Positions 36,783 through 46,279 of a DNA stretch of 64,000 nt are shown in pieces. Under the pieces are notes generated by a model, which was not told where the DNA came from, made no database searches, and saw only the letters and a program-made list of their open reading frames with translations. Position numbers and translations under genes: made by a program. Each line of letters begins with the position of its first letter. The first letter of the stretch is position 1. Origin of the DNA: JBNKFV01 sp050289485 (GTDB lineage: Bacteria > Pseudomonadota > Gammaproteobacteria > Pseudomonadales > Cellvibrionaceae); NCBI GenBank assembly GCA_050289485.1, contig JBNKFV010000005.1, positions 62,001 to 126,000 of the forward strand, in the 5' to 3' direction.

Positions 36783-38450
36783 CTATGCTTGTGATGGTGT
36801 CGATTTTCGGCTGGCAAACCCGGCGAGGGCCACTCCGATCAGTTGGCCGACCTCGCGACACTGATCGTAGTCGTTGCTGTTTATATGGGGTGCGCGTATA
36901 CACAAGATCGCAAAGGGCTTGTTACGCAAAAATATCGAGGCAAGCACGCAGCTGTATTGTTCGGTGGGTACCGATAGGGTGGCGGCGGTCACCGGTCTGG
37001 CTGCTATCACCGCATCAGCAAAGCGTGCAGGCAGTGCTTTGCGTAACTTAGGGTATTGCTCAGGTGTAATGAGTAGGCCCGCTGGCTTCTGCAGTAATTG
37101 CGCCAATAGCGGGGGTAAGGGTTTTTGCAGACCTACAGACAGCGCGCGTAGCGGCTCAGCCGTATCAATGCCTGCGCAATAGCGTGTTTGCAATTGTTGT
37201 TCGTGGTTAATATTCAACACCGCCACTTGTTCCATCCCCAAACCATCGCGCAGTGCATCGACGGCAACATGAATCAGCTGGTGGATATTGGCAAATCTTG
37301 CGCCGTGAAATTTGAGTCGCTGTTTGGCCGCGCTGAGGAGTTGATCGTTGCGGTAGCGTTGCCAGCTGATGGCGCGTTGCGTGGTAAGTGGTTCTTCTTC
37401 AGTCGCTTCTGCAAAATCATCCTGCACAGGCGTAATAGCTGGCAGCATATAGGCCAGTTCATAATGGCCAAGCAAACGGTACGCGGGATGTTCTGATATT
37501 GGCAAGCTGTTGTCGCTATTCATTTCCGCCGCCACTTTGTGACAAATGGCAATCACCTCATCACATTGCAGTGTTAGTAAGCGCCCGAGCAATTTTTGCC
37601 AGCGCAGCGTATGGCGGCTAAACCAGTTGTGATAGGCGCTTTCTACCAGAAAATTGCATAACAGTGCCGGCCAGTAAGATTGTTGTGCCAACTGCCGTGC
37701 CTCGGGGTTGTAGTCGCGCCAATCCCACCAATCACTATCCGTTAGTACATGGCTACGGGCGAGAAAGCGTTTGCAGCGTCTGGGAGGCAAGTCTGCTGCT
37801 TGACGAAGCGTATCGGGCAGCGACCAGGCATTAATGGTGGCTTTGAACAGCTTCCACAAGGGGCAGCCGAACCCCAGCGCTTCTACCTGTTGAAAAGCCA
37901 GAGAAGTGTTCAAACTCAAGCCCCGCAGGTTGACGGTGTGTTCCGGCGCTATTTGCCACATGGCCCACTGGTAGGCATTGGCCAGTAGGGCGGTTAAATA
38001 AGCCTGGTTGGCAGCGTGTTCCCCTTTGCGTTTGTGTAATGCCTTGTTCAAGTGGGCGGCAAACAGGCTCTGTTGTAATGCCAATGCATAGCCGCGGTAA
38101 TGGGGTTCTCTGGCAACATCTTCTGTGGTAAATGTTTCCGAGCGTTGTACCAGTTGCTCGACAGCATTCGCGCCCAGGAGCGACACGGCATGTAGAATGC
38201 CGCTCACTTCGGTTTGCTGGCTGGCCAGTCGTCGATTGGCTTTCATCAACACTTTTAAGGTGAGTACCGGGTCCTGGATAATGGCATTGGCAATGTGCTG
38301 GTTGGTCGTAGTCGGGCGGGCCATTACCGCCAGCACGGCTTGCTGACTGTCTGCACCAACCGGGAGATTGGCTTTGGCCAGCTTGGTACGCCAGTAGCGG
38401 AAGTCGTGAGGTGTCGGCAGTGATTGTTTCAGTACCGAGGGCCTGTTCAC
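36783..38450 (-). CDS. HDOD-GAF signalling protein
   Basis: I start this at GTG 38450 (555 residues); the longer frame to 38585 would sit inside rsgA. GTG overlaps the rsgA stop as GTGA, and GGAGG lies 10 bp upstream inside rsgA, so translation is coupled. The N-terminal half has an HDOD domain (about 25-240; NLPVGADSQQAVLAVMA, IIQDPVLTLKVLMKAN, ISLLGAN-like HAVSLLGANAVEQLV). The C-terminal part (about 385-550) looks like a GAF domain. HDOD proteins are non-catalytic relatives of HD hydrolases; the exact role is unknown. Confidence 0.85.
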   Translation of the reverse strand: MNRPSVLKQSLPTPHDFRYWRTKLAKANLPVGADSQQAVLAVMARPTTTNQHIANAIIQDPVLTLKVLMKANRRLASQQTEVSGILHAVSLLGANAVEQLVQRSETFTTEDVAREPHYRGYALALQQSLFAAHLNKALHKRKGEHAANQAYLTALLANAYQWAMWQIAPEHTVNLRGLSLNTSLAFQQVEALGFGCPLWKLFKATINAWSLPDTLRQAADLPPRRCKRFLARSHVLTDSDWWDWRDYNPEARQLAQQSYWPALLCNFLVESAYHNWFSRHTLRWQKLLGRLLTLQCDEVIAICHKVAAEMNSDNSLPISEHPAYRLLGHYELAYMLPAITPVQDDFAEATEEEPLTTQRAISWQRYRNDQLLSAAKQRLKFHGARFANIHQLIHVAVDALRDGLGMEQVAVLNINHEQQLQTRYCAGIDTAEPLRALSVGLQKPLPPLLAQLLQKPAGLLITPEQYPKLRKALPARFADAVIAARPVTAATLSVPTEQYSCVLASIFLRNKPFAILCIRAPHINSNDYDQCREVGQLIGVALAGFASRKSTPSQA

Positions 38451-39475
38451 AGGGTGTTTTCCTCCAGGCTTTGCAATATGTGTTGGCAGCTGGCGTAGCG
38501 CGAGGCCGAAATTTTGCCTGCTTGCAGAGCTGCTTGTATGGCACAGCCAGGTTCTTTTGCATGGCGGCAATCTCTGAACTTGCACAAGCCAAGGTAGGGG
38601 CGTATCTCAATAAAGCCTTCGAGTACCGCTTGCGGTTCAATATGCGCCAATGCGAACTCGCGAATGCCGGGTGAATCGATGAGGTTACCACCACCAGGGA
38701 AATGAAACAGCGTGGCCGTGGTGGTGGTGTGTGTGCCTTTCTGTGTGGCTTCCGACAAGGCTCCTACGCGGGTATTGGCCTGTGGCAGTAAGGCGTTCAC
38801 CAGTGATGATTTGCCCACGCCGGATTGGCCCACAAACACACTGGTCTGGTCGCTTAAATGCTGTTGCAGCTCGTACAGACTGTCGTCCTGTTTGCTGCAA
38901 ACGTCGATTACCCGGTAGCCGAGTTCACGGTATTGGCGGGTGAGCGTAGTGATTACAGCGCGATTATTGTCGTTGATAAGATCAGTTTTATTGAGTAATA
39001 AAACCGGTGTAATGCCATGGTTTTCGGCTGCCACCAGATAACGGTCAATCAGGTTAGCGTGGGGCTCTGGGTAGGGGGCGATAACGATGATAATCTGATC
39101 AATGTTGGCCGCTACCACTTTCAGCTTGCCGTAGGGGTCTGGGCGGCTTAGTTCCGACTGCCGGGGTAATACAGCGACAATAACGCCGAGTTCACTGCCT
39201 TGGCGCCAGACTACATTGTCGCCGGTGACCAATGAGCCAAGGTTGGCGCGCAAATGGCATTTTTGTCTCAGGCCTGCATCCTCCCCCTCTATGGCCTCCA
39301 CTTCAACCTGTGTGCCATAGTGGGCAATAATCAGTCCATTGCGTTCTGGCCCCAGTTCGCCTTCATTTAACTGTTCCATGGCGCGGGCGCCGCGTTTTTC
39401 AGCGCGCTTGGCGCGCTCTTCCTGAATTTTCTGGATGCGCCAGTTTTGGCGTCGGTTGAGATTACGCTTGGACAT
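38447..39475 (-). CDS. rsgA: Small-ribosomal-subunit biogenesis GTPase RsgA
   Basis: RsgA is a circularly permuted GTPase that checks 30S maturation. The 342-residue protein has a basic N-terminal extension (SKRNLNRRQNWR), an OB domain, G4 first (LLLNKTDL), then G1 (GQSGVGKSSL) and G3 (DSPGIREF), and a zinc-binding C-terminal domain (CKFRDCRHAKEPGC). It is divergent from orn, the usual pairing. Confidence 0.97.
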   Translation of the reverse strand: MSKRNLNRRQNWRIQKIQEERAKRAEKRGARAMEQLNEGELGPERNGLIIAHYGTQVEVEAIEGEDAGLRQKCHLRANLGSLVTGDNVVWRQGSELGVIVAVLPRQSELSRPDPYGKLKVVAANIDQIIIVIAPYPEPHANLIDRYLVAAENHGITPVLLLNKTDLINDNNRAVITTLTRQYRELGYRVIDVCSKQDDSLYELQQHLSDQTSVFVGQSGVGKSSLVNALLPQANTRVGALSEATQKGTHTTTTATLFHFPGGGNLIDSPGIREFALAHIEPQAVLEGFIEIRPYLGLCKFRDCRHAKEPGCAIQAALQAGKISASRYASCQHILQSLEENTL

Positions 39476-39698
39476 AGTATTCCAGCGGGTAGTGGTATGA
39501 GTGGTGTGCGACCAAACGTGGCGTCGATGCAGCAGGTGTCATAGGCATTTCATGGTCAGGCGAAAGATAATGTTAAGGATTATAACGTGTTTTTCTAGAG
39601 AAAAGCGGGCTAAACTGGCCAACTGAATATCCGCTTGGCAACCTGACTGAGCGGCTCAGCTTGTCCAATACTAAAACCTGTTCTGCTTAAGGGGCATT

Positions 39699-40247
39699 AT
39701 GTCGTTGAATGAAAATAACCTGATCTGGATTGATCTGGAGATGACCGGTCTGGACCCTCAAACCGACGAAATCATCGAAATCGCCACCATTGTCACCGAC
39801 GCCGATTTGAATATTCTGGCAGAGGGGCCGGTTTATGCGCTTCAACAGTCAGCCGAACGCATGGCTGCCATGGATGAGTGGAATACCCGTCAGCATGGCC
39901 AGTCCGGCCTCACTCAGCGTGTACTCGAAAGCTCGATTTCCACCGCACAAGCAGAGGCCGATACCATCGCCTTTTTACAGCAGTGGGTGCCGAAGGGGGC
40001 TTCGCCAATTTGCGGGAATTCCATTTGTCAGGATCGCCGTTTTCTGGCGCGTTTGATGCCCAGCCTCGAAGCCTATTTTCACTATCGTAATTTGGATGTG
40101 AGTACCCTGAAAGAGTTGGCTAAGCGTTGGGCGCCTGAGGTGTTGGCGGGCGTGAAAAAATCCGGCGCGCATCTGGCGCTGGATGATATTCGCGATTCTA
40201 TTGAAGAGTTGCGCCACTACCGGGCCCACTTTTTACGCTTACCCTAG
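39699..40247 (+). CDS. orn: Oligoribonuclease
   Basis: Orn degrades 2-5 nt RNAs, including the pGpG product of c-di-GMP breakdown. The 182-residue enzyme shows the DEDDh motifs: IWIDLEMTGLD near the start, the middle GNSICQDRRFL with its Asp, and the C-terminal HLALDDIRDSIEEL. It is convergent with queG, 13 bp apart. Confidence 0.97.
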   Translation: MSLNENNLIWIDLEMTGLDPQTDEIIEIATIVTDADLNILAEGPVYALQQSAERMAAMDEWNTRQHGQSGLTQRVLESSISTAQAEADTIAFLQQWVPKGASPICGNSICQDRRFLARLMPSLEAYFHYRNLDVSTLKELAKRWAPEVLAGVKKSGAHLALDDIRDSIEELRHYRAHFLRLP

Positions 40248-40260
40248 TGTTAGCAGGCCT

Positions 40261-41376
40261 TTAGCGCTTGATTTTGCGTTTACGCCGGTGCAACGGGTTG
40301 CGCTGGCGTATCAGCGCCCATTCAATATGCTCGTCGAGCAGGGCCGACACCTGCCCCAGCCGCCTTTCCAGCGCCGCAATTGTGTTGGGATCATGTGGGG
40401 CGTTACCTAGCCCAACTGCCAGATTCCGCAGCCAGCCTTCGTAACCGATGCGGCGTAATGCCGAGCCTTCTGTGTTGCGCAGATAAGTATTTTCGTTCCA
40501 GTTAAATAAAGAGATTAAGTCGGCGCGGTCAAGAGCGTGGCGTGGCAGAAAATCGGCTTCTTGTGTGTAGTGGGCATATTTGTTCCAGGGGCAGATAGCC
40601 TGACAATCATCACACCCAAACACTCTGTTACCCATGGGCTCACGAAATTCTTCCGGTATGGGGCCTTTGTTTTCGATAGTCAGGTACGAAATACAGCGGC
40701 CTGCGTCCATCTGGTAGGGGGCGACAAAGGCGTCAGTTGGACACACTTTGAGACAGGCAGTGCAGTCGCCACAACGGTTGGGTTGGGCACTGCCGTTGGC
40801 GTTGTCGAGGGGTAGCGGTAAATTGGTAAACAGTTCGCCGAGAAAAAACCAAGATCCGGCTGTGTTGTTGATAACCAGCGTGTGCTTACCAATCCAGCCA
40901 AGCCCGGCTTTTTCGGCAATGGCACCTTCCAGTACTGGGGCACTGTCGACAAATGGCCGGTAGGCGCCTTCCAACTCGATCTCATGGTCGGCTATCCATT
41001 GCTCAATTCGCTGGGCCAGTTGGCTCAGACGTTTGCGTACTACCTTGTGGTAATCGCGCCCCAGTGCGTAGCGTGCCACGTAGGCTTTTTCGGGTGTTTT
41101 CAGTGTTTGCACCTGCGCGGTATCACCGGGCAGGTAGTCCATACGCACAGAGATAATGCGCTGTGTGCCGGGTACTAACTCTTGTGGTCGGCTGCGTTTA
41201 TTGCCGTGCTGGGTCATCCATTCGAGGTCGGCGTGGTAACCGTTAGCCAGCCATTGTTGCAGATACTCTTCGTGTGCGCCGAGGTCGCAATCGGTAATCG
41301 CAGCCTGCTGAAAGCCGAGTTCGCGGCTCCATCGTTTAATGGCTTGGGCAAGAGTATCGAGAGGCTGGGCTGACAT
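40261..41376 (-). CDS. queG: Epoxyqueuosine reductase QueG
   Basis: QueG performs the last step of queuosine tRNA modification, using cobalamin and two 4Fe-4S clusters. Clusters are seen as CGDCTACLKVCPTDAF and CDDCQAICPWNKYA. I prefer the ATG at 41376 (371 residues, MSAQPLDTL); an upstream TTG at 41412 has GGAG only 3 bp away. The protein is normal length. It is divergent from the PhnD-like gene; in Pseudomonas-type genomes nnr would be the divergent neighbour. Confidence 0.95.
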   Translation of the reverse strand: MSAQPLDTLAQAIKRWSRELGFQQAAITDCDLGAHEEYLQQWLANGYHADLEWMTQHGNKRSRPQELVPGTQRIISVRMDYLPGDTAQVQTLKTPEKAYVARYALGRDYHKVVRKRLSQLAQRIEQWIADHEIELEGAYRPFVDSAPVLEGAIAEKAGLGWIGKHTLVINNTAGSWFFLGELFTNLPLPLDNANGSAQPNRCGDCTACLKVCPTDAFVAPYQMDAGRCISYLTIENKGPIPEEFREPMGNRVFGCDDCQAICPWNKYAHYTQEADFLPRHALDRADLISLFNWNENTYLRNTEGSALRRIGYEGWLRNLAVGLGNAPHDPNTIAALERRLGQVSALLDEHIEWALIRQRNPLHRRKRKIKR

Positions 41377-41547
41377 GGGCGGCAGTTTCTGCCAATTTGG
41401 CAGGATAAGCAATGGCTCCTTACTATGTCTTAATGTTGGTTTTGTGATCGATTAGGGTTTTGTTTGGCTGACTGGCGTGCCACAATTGGCGCCGCTCTTC
41501 GGGGGGATCCACGCCGGAGCGACCAATAATAGCCTTGAATCTTAATC

Positions 41548-42468
41548 ATGCCCATAACTGCCCCATTTTTTTGTCAGCGCAGGCTCCCACTTTTTGTCGG
41601 CTTTTTTGTCGCGCTGGTACTTTGTGGATGGGTGCCGGGGGTGGCGGCCTTTGAATTGGTGATGGGCAAAGTCTCCGACGACCCGCAAAAAGCTATTGCC
41701 GAGTTGCGCCCGATGGTGGAATACGCCGCTGCGCAGCTGGCAGATGAGGGGGTTACCGGTGGTCAGGTGCGGTTGTTTCCCAGCGAGGATGCATTGCAGG
41801 CCGCCGTCAAAGCCGGGGCGGTTCACTGGATTACTGAAACATCGCTGGTGGCAGCTAATTTGATGAATCGCGCTGATGCAACTTTGGCGGTAAAAAAATG
41901 GAAGAATGGTCAGCGAGAGTATCAAACCTATATTTACTCGCTGGCCGACGGTCCGGTAAGGACGTTGGCCGATTTGAAAGGGCGCGTCATTGCCTTCGAA
42001 CACGAAGAGTCTTTCAGTAGTTACTATGTTCCGCGGTTGATTCTCGAACAAGCTGGCTACCAATTGCATTATCTCTCGTCGGTGAATGACGCCCCGGTGG
42101 CAGACAAAGTAAATTATGTGTTCAGCCGAAATGAAAAAAACAACGCGCTGTGGGTTGATAAAGGGCTGGTCGATGCGGGTGCATTAAACAATAACGATTG
42201 GCTCAATGGTAAGCGCGTGCCGGAAACACTACGCCAGCGTTTTCTCGTGATTCATCAATCCTCGTCTTTTCCCCGTGCCTACGAATTGTTTGGCCCCGGC
42301 ATGCCGCCAGCTATTGGTGAAAAACTGCGGCAGTTATTGCTGGGTATGAGACTGTCTACTCATGCCAGTGTCTTGCAAAAATACGAAAAAACCTCCCGTT
42401 TTGAGGCCATAACCCGCGAAGAAATTGATCAGTTAGATCAGTTTTTCAAGGTGAGCCGGCAATGGTAG
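41548..42468 (+). CDS. PhnD-like periplasmic phosphate/phosphonate-family binding protein
   Basis: A 306-residue secreted protein with a signal peptide (about 1-34, hydrophobic core LFVGFFVALVLCG, cleavage near VAA-FEL). The mature part matches the PhnD/SsuA/transferrin-like fold: FELVMGKVSDDPQKAIAELRPMVEYAAAQL, then LADLKGRVIAFEHEESFSSYYVPRLILEQAGY. No ABC permease or ATPase genes are adjacent. Instead its stop overlaps the start of a membrane GGDEF-EAL protein by 7 bp, so it probably acts as the ligand sensor for that enzyme. Ligand unknown. Confidence 0.88.
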   Translation: MPITAPFFCQRRLPLFVGFFVALVLCGWVPGVAAFELVMGKVSDDPQKAIAELRPMVEYAAAQLADEGVTGGQVRLFPSEDALQAAVKAGAVHWITETSLVAANLMNRADATLAVKKWKNGQREYQTYIYSLADGPVRTLADLKGRVIAFEHEESFSSYYVPRLILEQAGYQLHYLSSVNDAPVADKVNYVFSRNEKNNALWVDKGLVDAGALNNNDWLNGKRVPETLRQRFLVIHQSSSFPRAYELFGPGMPPAIGEKLRQLLLGMRLSTHASVLQKYEKTSRFEAITREEIDQLDQFFKVSRQW

Positions 42469-44648
42469 CACGACGCTTTAATCGGTCGGTTTCTCGGTTA
42501 CTGTTAGGCTCCCTGCTAGGGGCTGGCTTGTTGGCCGGGCTGGTCATGTTTTTGGCGGGGTTGTTTGCGCTGGAAAGTTTTCAAACCCGGTCCGAGCAAT
42601 CCAGCGAGCACCATATCCGCGAGTCGGTAGTGGCACAATTAATTCGGGATGCTGATCTGCTTGCCGAAACCCTTGCCCATAATTTGCGAGACCCCCTGTA
42701 TCATCACGACCTCAGTCACATTGGTTCGATACTGCGTGAACTCAGTGCCAGCAGTGATATTGACTATATTTACCTGCTTGATGACCAGGGGCGCATTGTA
42801 CATGACGGCTCACGGGATATAGCGTTCTATGGGCAGCCTGTATTGTCGCATTTACCTGAATCGGTAAAGAAAAACGCTCGGGCTACGGTAGTCTCCGATG
42901 AGGAGCTTTTACACATCCATAAACCCATTTACGTTGGCGACGTTTTACTGGGATCTATCCGCTTTGGTATTACCTATACCACCACGCGTGTCGAAGTGAA
43001 TTTTCATGCTCAGCAGTTGGCAGCTGAGCAAGCCAGCTTTCATCAGCGTTTGTGGATCCTCTTGATTCTGGTGTTTTTATTGCTGTTGGTGGCCACTCTG
43101 CCATTGAGTATCTGGCTGTCGCGCCGAGTGTTGGCGCCGTTAAAGGAGCTCGCATCACGCTCACAGGAGTATGCTAAAGGCAACAGCGACATTAGTTTCG
43201 ATTTGCACCGCGACGATGAAATTGGCCAACTGGGTATGGCCCTCGAAGATATGATGACGCGTCTCGACGAAACCCACACCGAAGCCCGCAAATTGGCTTA
43301 TCAGGATACGCTGACAGCACTACCTAACCGTCGCCAGTTTTACGAGCGCTTACAACAGCTGGTAACCGTTGCGCAGGATAGCCAGCAACAGTTTGCCATG
43401 TGTTTTATCGACCTGGATTATTTCAAGCAGGTTAACGATACCCATGGGCACGATGTGGGTGATGAATTATTGAAAGTGGCTACGCGCCGTTTGCGGGGGG
43501 CGGTTGAACGCTATCAGGCTAAACATCCGGATTTGAATGGCCACAAACCGGTGATTTCACGCTTGGGCGGCGATGAGTTTGTGCTCGTGATTCCTTGCCA
43601 CGATAAAGCCGACAGTCAGCATTTTGCTGAGTTTCTACAGCAGCGTTTCAAACGCCCAGTGGATATTCACGGCAAGCATTTTGCGCAGAGCCTGAGTATT
43701 GGCATTACCTATTTTCCCGAGCAAGGCATCACTGTAAAAGAGCTCCTGAAAAATGCAGATATTGCCATGTATGAGGCCAAAAAGGCGGGTCGTGCCGGAT
43801 ATCGTGAGTTTGATAATGCTATGCGTATTGAATTCCAGCAGCGTATGTTGATCAAGCAGTCAACCAGTCAGGCGATGCGAGAAAATGAATTTTTTATTGA
43901 GTATCAACCTATTTTCTGCCTCGAAGAGCAAACGATAATGGGGGCAGAAGCCTTGTTGCGTTGGCACCACCCAGAGCTCGGTCGCTTGGTGCCTGGTCGA
44001 TTTATTGATGTGCAGGAAGAGTCTGGCATGATTGCCGAACTGACCTTATGGGTATTGGAGCAGGTGTGTCGAGACTACCGTAATGTGATGACCCAGTGGC
44101 CAGACTTTAAATTATCAGTGAATTTGTCCAGCCGCGTTTTTCTCGATCAGGCGTTTAGTGAGGCCATGCTGGCATTGCTGGTGCGTTACGAAATTCCCCA
44201 TGGCTTTTTGTGTGTAGAGTTAACCGAAACTGACATGATGCACGATATCCAGCATTGTCGTTCGGTGATGCACGCATGGCGCGATGCGGGCGTAGGTGTT
44301 TGGATCGACGACTTTGGTACCGGCTACTCTTCGCTTAGCTATCTCAATGAATTACCAATCGACGCGCTAAAAATTGATCGCAGCTTTGTCAATGAATTGG
44401 AAACCGGTGAGATTAAGCCGGTGATCAAGGTGATTCACTCGCTGGCACGGTCGATGGGTATTCAGGTGGTATCAGAGGGTATCGAAACGGCCCGACAGCT
44501 GCATTTAGTAACCAGCCTTGGTAGCCAGTTCGGGCAGGGTTATGGCTTGTGTCGTCCGGTATCGATTGAGGTGCTGGCTAACGTCTATCAAAATCCGGCC
44601 GCCTGCGCGGTTGTTCTTCCGGCGCGTTTGGATGAGTTGGTCGACTAA
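42462..44648 (+). CDS. Membrane GGDEF-EAL protein (c-di-GMP cyclase/phosphodiesterase)
   Basis: A 728-residue sensor enzyme. TM1 (about 12-37), a periplasmic region (about 38-195) of Cache-like style, TM2 (about 197-217), HAMP (about 217-270), GGDEF with the exact motif G369-G-D-E-F, and EAL with E496-A-L. EAL catalytic residues look complete (NLSSRVF, ELTETD, IDDFGTGYSSL, SEGIET). No RxxD inhibitory site precedes GGDEF; instead there is an insert (ERYQAKHPDLNGHKP). The 7-bp overlap with the PhnD-like gene indicates joint function. Confidence 0.93.
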   Translation: MVARRFNRSVSRLLLGSLLGAGLLAGLVMFLAGLFALESFQTRSEQSSEHHIRESVVAQLIRDADLLAETLAHNLRDPLYHHDLSHIGSILRELSASSDIDYIYLLDDQGRIVHDGSRDIAFYGQPVLSHLPESVKKNARATVVSDEELLHIHKPIYVGDVLLGSIRFGITYTTTRVEVNFHAQQLAAEQASFHQRLWILLILVFLLLLVATLPLSIWLSRRVLAPLKELASRSQEYAKGNSDISFDLHRDDEIGQLGMALEDMMTRLDETHTEARKLAYQDTLTALPNRRQFYERLQQLVTVAQDSQQQFAMCFIDLDYFKQVNDTHGHDVGDELLKVATRRLRGAVERYQAKHPDLNGHKPVISRLGGDEFVLVIPCHDKADSQHFAEFLQQRFKRPVDIHGKHFAQSLSIGITYFPEQGITVKELLKNADIAMYEAKKAGRAGYREFDNAMRIEFQQRMLIKQSTSQAMRENEFFIEYQPIFCLEEQTIMGAEALLRWHHPELGRLVPGRFIDVQEESGMIAELTLWVLEQVCRDYRNVMTQWPDFKLSVNLSSRVFLDQAFSEAMLALLVRYEIPHGFLCVELTETDMMHDIQHCRSVMHAWRDAGVGVWIDDFGTGYSSLSYLNELPIDALKIDRSFVNELETGEIKPVIKVIHSLARSMGIQVVSEGIETARQLHLVTSLGSQFGQGYGLCRPVSIEVLANVYQNPAACAVVLPARLDELVD

Positions 44649-44738
44649 CACCTACGAATCGCAAAACCTGCCTGTATCCCCGTCGCAAAGCCCGTATAAT
44701 TCCCCGTTGATATTTTCACGTATTAATCGAGACTGCTT

Positions 44739-46271
44739 ATGACGCAAACAGCCGCTTCACAGCCAGCTGGCTACTACACTGCCGAGCAAGTACGCGAATT
44801 GGATCGCCGTGCTATTCACGACCACGGTATACCCGGTATTCAATTGATGAAACGTGCTGGCCGCGCTGTCTTTGGGGCCATGCTGGCGCGATTTGAAACG
44901 CCTGATAGTGACGAAGCTCCTTGGGTGGTGATTTGTGGGGCAGGCAATAATGCGGGCGACGGTTATGTGATTGCAGGGCTGGCTGCCGAGCGACAAATAC
45001 CCGTACGCGTGTTGTATCTGACAGACCCTTCGCAGGCGCAGGGTGACGCTGCTCGGGCCGTAAGCTTTGCGCAACAAGCGCGAGTCCGTATGCAGCCTTT
45101 TAGTCAATCCGGGTTAGAAGGTGCCAGTGTCATTGTGGATGCCATGTTAGGTACCGGTATACAAGGTGACGTAAGACCAGCCTATGCCGATGCCATTACT
45201 GCGATAAATAACAGTGGTGTGCCGGTGGTTGCTGTTGATATTCCGTCTGGCTTATCGGCTGACACAGGCCGGGTGTGTGGCGTTGCCATAGAGGCGGGGC
45301 TTACCGTCACCTTTATTGGTCATAAAGTAGGGTTGGTAACTGGCAGTGGGCCTGCTTATGTGGGTGAGTGCCTGTTTGATGATTTGGATGTTCCCGCCGC
45401 AGTTTACGACAACTTGCCACCTGCTGCTGATATGGCCTGTTTGCATACCTTGTTGCGTCCCTTGCGCCCGCGACGCGCCGATGCCCACAAAGGGTCGTTT
45501 GGCCACGTGATGGTGATTGGCGGTGAAGTGGGCTCAACCGGGGCCGCCGTGATGGCAGCAGAGATGGCGGCGCGCAGCGGCGCGGGGTTAACCAGCTTGG
45601 CCACCCGTGCTGAAGGTGTCGCAGCCGCCATTGCGCGCTGTCCGGAGGTGATGACAACCGGCGTGCCTTCGGGGCAGTCGCTGGAACCGTTATTGGAACG
45701 GCCCTCGGTGCTGGTGGTGGGGCCGGGCATGGGGCAAAAACCCTGGTCTGAACAAATGCTGCATCAGGCAGCCACTAAGGCATTGCCTATGGTGCTCGAT
45801 GCCGATGCATTGAATATTGTTAGTGCTGGACGCCTGTTGCAGGGTGAAAAGCGCGACGAGTGGATTCTCACGCCACATCCAGGTGAGGCTGCCCGTTTAC
45901 TCGGTTGCTCTGTGGGCGATATTCAGGCTGACCGCTTGGCCGCAGCCACCCGGTTACAGCAGCGCTATGGTGGTGTGGTTATCCTGAAAGGGGCTGGCAC
46001 AGTGATCGCCAGCCCGGATGGTTCGTTGATGATCTGTACGGCTGGCAACCCGGGTATGGCTTCTGGTGGCATGGGTGATGTACTGAGCGGGCTGCTCGGT
46101 GGCCTGCTGGCCCAAGGATTAAGTGTGACTGAGGCCGCGCAATTGGGGGTGCTAGTACATGCCAGTGCGGCTGACGACGCAGCCGCCGATCATGGCCAAC
46201 GTGGAATGCTGGCAACCGATCTCATTCCCTATGTGCGCGGTTTGCTCAATGCCGTGGTCAGTGAGGAGTAA
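44739..46271 (+). CDS. nnr: Bifunctional NAD(P)H-hydrate repair enzyme Nnr
   Basis: This 510-residue enzyme repairs hydrated NAD(P)H. The N-terminal YjeF_N epimerase domain (about 10-225) has ICGAGNNAGDGYV and VDIPSGLSADTG; the C-terminal dehydratase domain (about 230-505) has HKGSFGHVMVIGG, WILTPHPGEAARLLG and NPGMASGGMGDVLSG. It is followed by tsaE after 8 bp, the usual pair. Confidence 0.96.
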   Translation: MTQTAASQPAGYYTAEQVRELDRRAIHDHGIPGIQLMKRAGRAVFGAMLARFETPDSDEAPWVVICGAGNNAGDGYVIAGLAAERQIPVRVLYLTDPSQAQGDAARAVSFAQQARVRMQPFSQSGLEGASVIVDAMLGTGIQGDVRPAYADAITAINNSGVPVVAVDIPSGLSADTGRVCGVAIEAGLTVTFIGHKVGLVTGSGPAYVGECLFDDLDVPAAVYDNLPPAADMACLHTLLRPLRPRRADAHKGSFGHVMVIGGEVGSTGAAVMAAEMAARSGAGLTSLATRAEGVAAAIARCPEVMTTGVPSGQSLEPLLERPSVLVVGPGMGQKPWSEQMLHQAATKALPMVLDADALNIVSAGRLLQGEKRDEWILTPHPGEAARLLGCSVGDIQADRLAAATRLQQRYGGVVILKGAGTVIASPDGSLMICTAGNPGMASGGMGDVLSGLLGGLLAQGLSVTEAAQLGVLVHASAADDAAADHGQRGMLATDLIPYVRGLLNAVVSEE

Positions 46272-46279
46272 GGTTTTAT

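Noticed and set aside
38451..38585. HDOD protein starting inside rsgA at 38585
   Set aside because: The extra 45 residues read rsgA in another frame, while the GTG at 38450 has a good ribosome site.
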